Origin: GCA-003244245 sp035276605
GTDB taxonomy: Bacteria > Actinomycetota > Actinomycetes > Mycobacteriales > Pseudonocardiaceae
NCBI GenBank assembly: GCA_035276605.1
Contig: DATELN010000087.1
Coordinates: 1 to 10,460 of the forward strand
Length of the DNA stretch: 10,460 nucleotides
Reading direction: 5' to 3'
How positions within the stretch are numbered: position 1 is the stretch's first letter; each line of letters begins with the position of its first letter. The notes beneath the pieces were generated by a model, which was given only the letters and a program-made list of their open reading frames with translations, was not told the DNA's origin and did not search any database. The position numbers were made by a program, and so were the translations under genes. Shown here piece by piece: positions 6,702 through 10,460 of the stretch.

Positions 6702-7133
6702 TTACCCGTCAAGCGGGTGCCGCCAGCGCAAACCGGGAAATCTTGCGTAGTCCCGGTCGCTGGTTACCCATTCGCACCCTGACTCGATCGCCAGCGCCGC
6801 CAGGAAGGCGTCCGGCACGAGGTCGCCCTTTGTACCGGCTTGGCCGCACAGCCGAACAAAAATCGACCAATGCTGCGCACCAGGAGATACCGGTTGGCAG
6901 GCTGGCTGGTCGCGAACTGCCCGGGCGAAGGCCAACGCCTCGGGCAGTGAGCTTGGTTCGCGAAAGATCCGGGGATGGGTGACGACTCGCACGAAACCGC
7001 TGAGTACGAGGTCGGAGCTCGCGTAGCTTGAGTCGCCATTGACGGTACTTTCCAACCACTCCCGATAGTGCTCGTGGTTGATCGCATCTCGGCGGAATGC
7101 GTATACCAGGACGTTGACATCAGGAAGGAACAC
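6702..7133 (-). CDS. vapC: VapC-type PIN-domain toxin (ribonuclease)
   Basis: The 143-residue product is a complete PIN-domain protein of the VapC class, a Mg2+-dependent endoribonuclease toxin held in check by its VapB partner. Visible family features are LPDVNVLVYAFRRD with Asp5, GFVRVVTHPRIF near 47-58, DLVPDAFLAALAIESG with Asp108, and the C-terminal VTSDRDYARFPGLRW with Asp126/Asp128. It belongs to the subfamily in which the second acidic position around residues 43-47 is not a Glu, as I recall for many actinobacterial relatives, so this is not evidence of inactivation. The start is GTG 7133, which overlaps the end of vapB by 14 nt. AGGAGGTGATG, nearly an ideal complement of the 16S 3' end, lies 12 nt upstream, with a second GGAGGG only 2 nt upstream. 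The target RNA cannot be told from sequence. Confidence 0.92.
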   Translation of the reverse strand: MFLPDVNVLVYAFRRDAINHEHYREWLESTVNGDSSYASSDLVLSGFVRVVTHPRIFREPSSLPEALAFARAVRDQPACQPVSPGAQHWSIFVRLCGQAGTKGDLVPDAFLAALAIESGCEWVTSDRDYARFPGLRWRHPLDG

Positions 7134-7374
7134 GGCCCTCCATCACCTCCTGTAGGGCCGCACTGTCATCCAGGTCCACGCCAGGCAGGACACCTCCCCT
7201 CGCGACAGACACTGGAAGCTCGACTCGCTCCCGCTTGTCGAGCCGTTCAGCCTCAGACAACAGCCGGCGAAGGGCCTCCTCGAAAACCGAAGTCAAGCTG
7301 CGATCTTTGCGCGCCGCGTAGCTCTTCGCCCGCCGCAGCAGCTCATCATCGACCCGCAAGGTGGTACGCACCAT
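7120..7374 (-). CDS. vapB: VapB-type ribbon-helix-helix antitoxin
   Basis: The roughly 84-residue product has an N-terminal ribbon-helix-helix DNA-binding region (MVRTTLRVDDELLRRAKSYA and the following RSLTSVFEEALRRLL). A C-terminal tail (LPGVDLDDSAALQEVMEGR) is of the type that wraps and blocks the VapC active site. It would bind DNA as a dimer of dimers and repress its own operon together with VapC. ATG 7374 is preceded by GAGGA 9 nt away; TTG 7377 directly before it is the less likely alternative. The stop lies inside vapC (14-nt overlap), the usual antitoxin-first arrangement. A perfect palindrome 15 nt upstream of the ATG is its probable operator. Confidence 0.92.
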   Translation of the reverse strand: MVRTTLRVDDELLRRAKSYAARKDRSLTSVFEEALRRLLSEAERLDKRERVELPVSVARGGVLPGVDLDDSAALQEVMEGRVPS

Positions 7375-7386
7375 CAAGGCATATCC

Positions 7387-7836
7387 TCATGACATATATA
7401 TGTCACCGGGTCTCGCCGACGGGGCGGCGGGCAGGCAGTGCCAGCTGATGAGAGCTTCCACGAGGCCGGTGACGATGGGCAAGGTTGCCAGGGTGTGGGC
7501 GTCGCACCAGCGCGCGTCGTCAGCGTCGTCGCCCGGACGAAGTGTGCCGCCGGCCGGCCGGCAGCCGTAGTCATAGATGTCGAAGATCCCTCCGTCTGGG
7601 GCATGCCGTTGCACCTGCCCCAGTAGCTGGACAATCTCAACTACCAGACCGGTCTCCTCGGCCACCTCGCGGATCACCGCCTGAGCATCGGTCTCGCCCG
7701 CCTCCACCCGACCGCCGGGCACCGACCACCGTCCGCGGCCCGGCTCGTGTGCCCGTCGTACCAGCAGCAGCCGGCCCGCGTCATCGAAGATAACCGCCCC
7801 GACGCACCGAATTCGCCGCTCGGCTAGGTCTGTCAT
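7387..7836 (-). CDS. NUDIX hydrolase
   Basis: The 149-residue product is a NUDIX-family hydrolase that cleaves a nucleoside diphosphate linked to some other moiety. The Nudix box is perfect: GRVEAGE, seven residues, then REVAEETGL (about residues 42-64), preceded by WSVPGG. The N-terminal strand IRCVGAVIFDDAGRLLLVRR is typical of MutT-like and ADP-ribose-type members; substrate cannot be assigned. The start is ATG 7836, since an in-frame TGA lies three codons upstream; no clear ribosome binding site is seen. The last residues (GDIYMS) are encoded by the vapBC palindrome, and the Ala/Pro-rich tail before them looks unlike a conserved terminus, so the 3' end may have been replaced when vapBC arrived. 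The 84-nt gap at 7837-7920 is shared with a divergent gene. Confidence 0.93.
   Translation of the reverse strand: MTDLAERRIRCVGAVIFDDAGRLLLVRRAHEPGRGRWSVPGGRVEAGETDAQAVIREVAEETGLVVEIVQLLGQVQRHAPDGGIFDIYDYGCRPAGGTLRPGDDADDARWCDAHTLATLPIVTGLVEALISWHCLPAAPSARPGDIYMS
7390..7405. promoter_or_regulatory. perfect 16-bp palindrome, probable vapBC operator/promoter
   Basis: TGACATATATATGTCA reads the same on both strands and is by far the most AT-rich spot in a GC-rich window. It ends 15 nt before the vapB ATG on the minus strand, and its TATA core could be the -10 of the vapBC promoter, so a bound VapB dimer would block polymerase. It also spans the last sense codons of the upstream NUDIX gene. Confidence 0.65.
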
Positions 7837-7872
7837 CAGCGATCACGGTAGTAGGCTTGCTGGTGTCGCCGC

Positions 7873-7900
7873 TTGATCGACGGTGCAGATGCGCCACAAT
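7873..7900 (+). promoter_or_regulatory. candidate promoter of the PH-domain/PHP/nuclease operon
   Basis: TTGATC at 7873-7878 and CACAAT at 7895-7900 are separated by 16 nt and resemble the -35 and -10 of the housekeeping sigma factor. Transcription would begin near 7907, leaving only about 14 nt before the GTG at 7921. Confidence 0.4.
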
Positions 7901-7920
7901 GACGGGATCGGCTGTCTACG

Positions 7921-8571
7921 GTGGCGGGACAGGTAGGTCACGGTGAGTGCAAAGACGCTGCAGGCAGCGCTGACATGATCGGTCGGCAGTCCAACGTCCT
8001 GCTCAACCCCGCCGTGGAGCGGCGGGTGATCCGGGTGCGGCGGCACTGGGCAGTCCTGATCAAGCCGCTGGTGCAAACCATCGCCGTCTTGATCGTGGCG
8101 TTCGTGCTGTCCAAGCTGCTCAGCCAGGTCGCCATCGACATGTGGTTGCTGCAGTCCTTGCTCTGGTACATAGCCGTCGCAGCGTTGATCCGCTACGCCT
8201 GGATGGTGCTGGAGTGGTGGGTTGAAATTATCATCGTCACCGACAAGCGGTTCATGGTCACCAGCGGCATCATCGAGACGAAGAACTCGATGATGCCGAT
8301 CACCAAGGTGACGGACATGAGCTTTATGCGTCCGCTTCTCGGGCAGGTGCTCGGTTACGGCACCCTGCGGATCGAGTCGGCCGGTCAAAAGCAGGATTTG
8401 GAGTACATCAGGTTCCTACCCCGCCCTGAGGAGGTCTTCCAAGCGATCTCCGAGTTGATCTTCGGTGACAAGAAGCAACCCCGGACACACAACCTTGAAC
8501 GCCCACCCGTTTCCCGTCGCCGGCGCCGGCCCCGCATAGGCTGGTCTGACCCTAATCGAGGCTTGCCGTAG
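7921..8571 (+). CDS. bacterial PH-domain (bPH_2/DUF304) membrane protein
   Basis: The product, 216 residues from GTG 7921, has two transmembrane helices (about 44-66 and 74-96). A bacterial PH-like DUF304 domain follows (about 97-182): WWVEIIIVTDKRFMVTSGII, then KNSMMPITKVTDMSF and LGQVLGYGTLRIESAG are classic for the family. The C-terminus is strongly basic (RRRRRPR near 199-205) and may contact lipid or nucleic acid; this is inference. Neither candidate start, GTG 7921 nor ATG 7975, has a good ribosome binding site. The first 18 residues look unconserved, so ATG 7975 (198 residues) is a real alternative. Function is unknown; it is the first gene of a close same-strand group, 29 nt before the PHP gene. 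Confidence 0.85.
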   Translation: MAGQVGHGECKDAAGSADMIGRQSNVLLNPAVERRVIRVRRHWAVLIKPLVQTIAVLIVAFVLSKLLSQVAIDMWLLQSLLWYIAVAALIRYAWMVLEWWVEIIIVTDKRFMVTSGIIETKNSMMPITKVTDMSFMRPLLGQVLGYGTLRIESAGQKQDLEYIRFLPRPEEVFQAISELIFGDKKQPRTHNLERPPVSRRRRRPRIGWSDPNRGLP

Positions 8572-8600
8572 TCCGGTGTAGTTGGGAGAGACTGGCGCTG

Positions 8601-9497
8601 GTGCGTATCGACTTGCACGCCCACTCCACCGCGTCCGATGGAACGGACAGTCCCGCCCAACTCATGGCCGCCGCCGCCGCGGCTGGTCTCGCCGTGGTGG
8701 CATTGACTGACCACGACACCACCACCGGGTGGGCCGAGGCCGTCGAGTCCCTTCCGGCTGGCCTGCGGTTGGTGCAAGGTGCGGAGTTCTCCTGCGTCGC
8801 ACCGGACGGTCGGGGCGGTCAGGCTTCGGTTCACCTACTCGGCTACCTGTTCGATCCCGATGCGAGTGCGATCATCGCCGAACAGGTCAGGCTGCAGGAG
8901 GAGCGACGCACCCGGTTGCACACCATGGCGGCGCGGATGGCCGCGGACGGGTTCCCAATAGACCCGGACGCACTGCTCGGCGACCTCCCGAGGGAAGTTC
9001 CAGCCGGCCGTCCGCATCTGGCGCGTGCACTGGTGTCAGCTGGTGTGGTGGACAGCGTCGATGAGGCTTTCCATCGGTTCCTGAGCGTTGGCGCTCGGTA
9101 TTACCTCGATAGGGCCGACACCGATGTGACCACGGCCATCCGGATGGTGCGCGACGCGGGCGGGGTTGCGGTGCTGGCGCACGCTGCGGCGCGTCGCCGC
9201 GGGCCGGTGATCGAACACACTGTCATCGCTGAGCTCGCTGAGCAGGGGCTAGCCGGAGTGGAAGTCGACCACCCCGATCACGCCGCTGCGGATCGCGCCG
9301 CCTTGCGCGACCTCGCGATCGACCTGGATCTGGTGATCACCGGCTCGAGCGACTATCACGGCACTAACAAGACGGTGTCACTCGGACAGGAGACGACCGA
9401 CCCTCAATCACTTGAGCGGATCGAGCACCTCGCCACGGGCAACATCGTCACTACGGATGGGTACGGTAGGCGCAATGCCACGGCAAGCTCAGGGTGA
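8601..9497 (+). CDS. PHP-domain metal-dependent phosphoesterase (TrpH / RNase AM type)
   Basis: The 298-residue product has the complete PHP metal-binding set: DLHAHSTASDG with His6, His8 and Asp13; ALTDHDT with Asp37 and His38; GAEFSC with Glu62; His78; GRPHLAR with His138; LAHAA with His194; and GSSDYHG with Asp251 and His253. These bind a trinuclear metal site. Related proteins include E. coli YciV (RNase AM), a 5'-3' exonuclease on short RNAs and nucleoside 3',5'-bisphosphates, and a Chromobacterium phosphatase. The length fits that family and not a polymerase PHP domain. The start is GTG 8601, because the PHP motif begins at residue 4; GGGAGAG lies 10 nt upstream. Its 3' end overlaps the nuclease gene by 23 nt. 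RNA 5'-end degradation or nucleotide recycling is the likely role, unproven here. Confidence 0.94.
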   Translation: MRIDLHAHSTASDGTDSPAQLMAAAAAAGLAVVALTDHDTTTGWAEAVESLPAGLRLVQGAEFSCVAPDGRGGQASVHLLGYLFDPDASAIIAEQVRLQEERRTRLHTMAARMAADGFPIDPDALLGDLPREVPAGRPHLARALVSAGVVDSVDEAFHRFLSVGARYYLDRADTDVTTAIRMVRDAGGVAVLAHAAARRRGPVIEHTVIAELAEQGLAGVEVDHPDHAAADRAALRDLAIDLDLVITGSSDYHGTNKTVSLGQETTDPQSLERIEHLATGNIVTTDGYGRRNATASSG

Positions 9498-10320
9498 GTT
9501 GGATCTTGGTGGTCTGCCCCGGCCGCTGGTGCGGGTCACCCCTGCCAAGCTCAGCACCTGGATCGGCTGCCCGCGTCGCTACCGGATGGCGTACCTTGAC
9601 CGGCCCACTCCAGCACGTGGTGGTGCCTGGGCGCACAACACGCTGGGGGCGGTGGTGCATAGTGCACTGCGTGCGTTGTTCGATCTCGCACCGGGGCGGC
9701 GGCGCCCGCATGCGGCGGCTGCGCTGGTGGCCGCACACTGGTCCGGGGAGGGCTTTGCCGACGATGCGCAGGCCGCGGACTATCGCAGCCGCGCGCAGAA
9801 CTGGGTGGCGCGCTACGTCGAGGAGCTCGACCCTTTTCTCGATCCGGTAGGCGTCGAACGGTGGGTCTCCGCGCCGACCCAGCGGATCGTCGCCGAAGGC
9901 CGGGTGGACCGAATTGACGAGCGGGACGGCGAGCTGGTCGTGGTGGATTACAAGACCGGCCGCCAGGAGCTCACGGTCGACGACGCACGCGGCTCGCAGG
10001 CGCTGGCGCTGTACGCTTTCGCCGCGCGGCGCACCCTACGCCGGGACTGTCGCCGGGTGGAGCTGCACCACTTGCCTACCGGCACCGTCGCCGCCTGGGA
10101 GCACACCGAGCAGTCGCTGACCAGGCACCTGCGGCGTGCTGAGGAGGCGGCTGAAGAGATCGCGCTGGCCACCGACACTCTGGAGACGGGAGGTGATCCG
10201 GAAATCCTGTTCCCACCGGTGCCTGGGCGGGCCTGCTCATGGTGCGATTTCCGCCGGCACTGCCCCGAGGGGCGCGCCAGTGCGCCCGACCTCCTGCCGT
10301 GGTCGCTGCTCGCGCCGTGA
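9475..10320 (+). CDS. RecB/Cas4-like PD-(D/E)XK nuclease with Fe-S cluster cysteines
   Basis: The 281-residue product is a stand-alone RecB-family nuclease. It shows LSTWIGCPRRYRMAY with Cys32 (about 26-40), GAVVHSAL with His62, GRVDRID with Asp145, VVVDYKTG with Asp158 and Lys160 (the catalytic core), and the QxxxxY motif at Gln175/Tyr180. At the C-terminus CSWCDFRRHC supplies Cys254, Cys257 and Cys263. One N-terminal and three C-terminal cysteines is the 4Fe-4S arrangement known from Cas4 and AddB. All catalytic residues are intact. Unlike AddB there is no helicase part, and there are no CRISPR or cas genes in the window. ATG 9475 is chosen over the upstream in-frame GTG 9412, which lies deep inside the PHP gene; the sequence TACGGT seven bases before the ATG could also be a leaderless -10. 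It overlaps both neighbours (23 and 4 nt), so co-expression with the PHP gene is likely. Confidence 0.93.
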   Translation: MPRQAQGELDLGGLPRPLVRVTPAKLSTWIGCPRRYRMAYLDRPTPARGGAWAHNTLGAVVHSALRALFDLAPGRRRPHAAAALVAAHWSGEGFADDAQAADYRSRAQNWVARYVEELDPFLDPVGVERWVSAPTQRIVAEGRVDRIDERDGELVVVDYKTGRQELTVDDARGSQALALYAFAARRTLRRDCRRVELHHLPTGTVAAWEHTEQSLTRHLRRAEEAAEEIALATDTLETGGDPEILFPPVPGRACSWCDFRRHCPEGRASAPDLLPWSLLAP

Positions 10321-10460
10321 CCGTACTGCGCGATCGAACCACTCTGGGGCTGTCCGGTGTGCTGGCCGGAGGCCTGGTGGCGCTGGCGACCGCAGTGTGC
10401 CTGGCTCAGTGGCTGGCCGTTGGTTCAGGCGATCCCGGTCCCGGCTCGGTGGCGGTTGGC
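10317..10460 (+). CDS. unidentified protein with N-terminal transmembrane segment, 3' end beyond window
   Basis: A frame begins at GTG 10317, overlapping the nuclease stop in a GTGA junction, and stays open for all 48 codons to the window edge. It reads VTVLRDRTTLGLSGVLAGG then a hydrophobic stretch to about residue 33 and a Gly/Pro/Ser-rich continuation. This looks like a single N-terminal membrane anchor or signal-anchor followed by an exported part. I do not recognise the family from this fragment. The 4-nt overlap indicates it is the next gene of the same operon. Confidence 0.7.
   Translation, partial: MTVLRDRTTLGLSGVLAGGLVALATAVCLAQWLAVGSGDPGPGSVAVG

Noticed and set aside
6645..7410. 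Insertion sequence or terminal repeats bounding the vapBC pair.
   Set aside because: No transposase, target duplication or matching terminal repeats were seen; only the single operator palindrome lies at one side.
9412..9474. Upstream in-frame GTG as the nuclease start.
   Set aside because: It would add 21 residues that only mirror the PHP coding sequence; the conserved part begins after ATG 9475.
1..10460. CRISPR array, rRNA or phage module.
   Set aside because: No regularly spaced repeats, rRNA-like segments or phage structural genes are visible.

Overview
The window is high-GC DNA with many GTG starts, overlapping genes and several short, Shine-Dalgarno-poor leaders, typical of an actinomycete. 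Gene content and order suggest Mycobacteriales/Pseudonocardiales. From memory, mrp followed by a DUF1003 protein, an MgtE-domain/CBS protein and a 17M-like stress protein resembles the Mycobacterium tuberculosis Rv1229c-Rv1234 neighbourhood. This is a comparison from recall, not a search result.

Layout. (1) Positions 1-3062, minus strand: the end of a magnesium-related block. A channel-less MgtE-like protein (PRC-barrel, MgtE_N, two CBS) overlaps a two-helix DUF1003 membrane protein by 8 nt, and the Mrp/ApbC P-loop ATPase follows, losing only its last residues at the window edge. (2) Positions 3120-6081: a selenium-binding-protein/methanethiol oxidase family gene (minus) ends in a GC-rich hairpin. 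It is divergent from an acyl-CoA dehydrogenase (plus) across about 330 nt. (3) Positions 6092-6644: a 17M-like membrane stress protein whose ribosome binding site lies in one arm of a perfect 16-bp palindrome. (4) Positions 6702-7405, minus: a VapBC toxin-antitoxin pair with a perfect 16-bp AT-rich palindrome as its likely operator. That palindrome also encodes the last codons of the upstream NUDIX hydrolase (7387-7836), which suggests the cassette was inserted there. (5) Positions 7873-10460, plus: a tightly packed apparent operon of a bacterial PH-domain membrane protein, a PHP-family phosphoesterase/nuclease (TrpH/RNase AM type), a RecB/Cas4-like PD-(D/E)XK nuclease with a four-cysteine Fe-S signature, and the start of an unidentified membrane protein.

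Most genes belong to recognised families and no clearly new defence or biosynthetic system is visible. The points most worth a second look are the vapBC operator fused to the NUDIX 3' end, the mutually exclusive hairpins over the stress-gene ribosome binding site, the split MgtE/DUF1003 pair, and the operon joining a PHP enzyme to an Fe-S nuclease.
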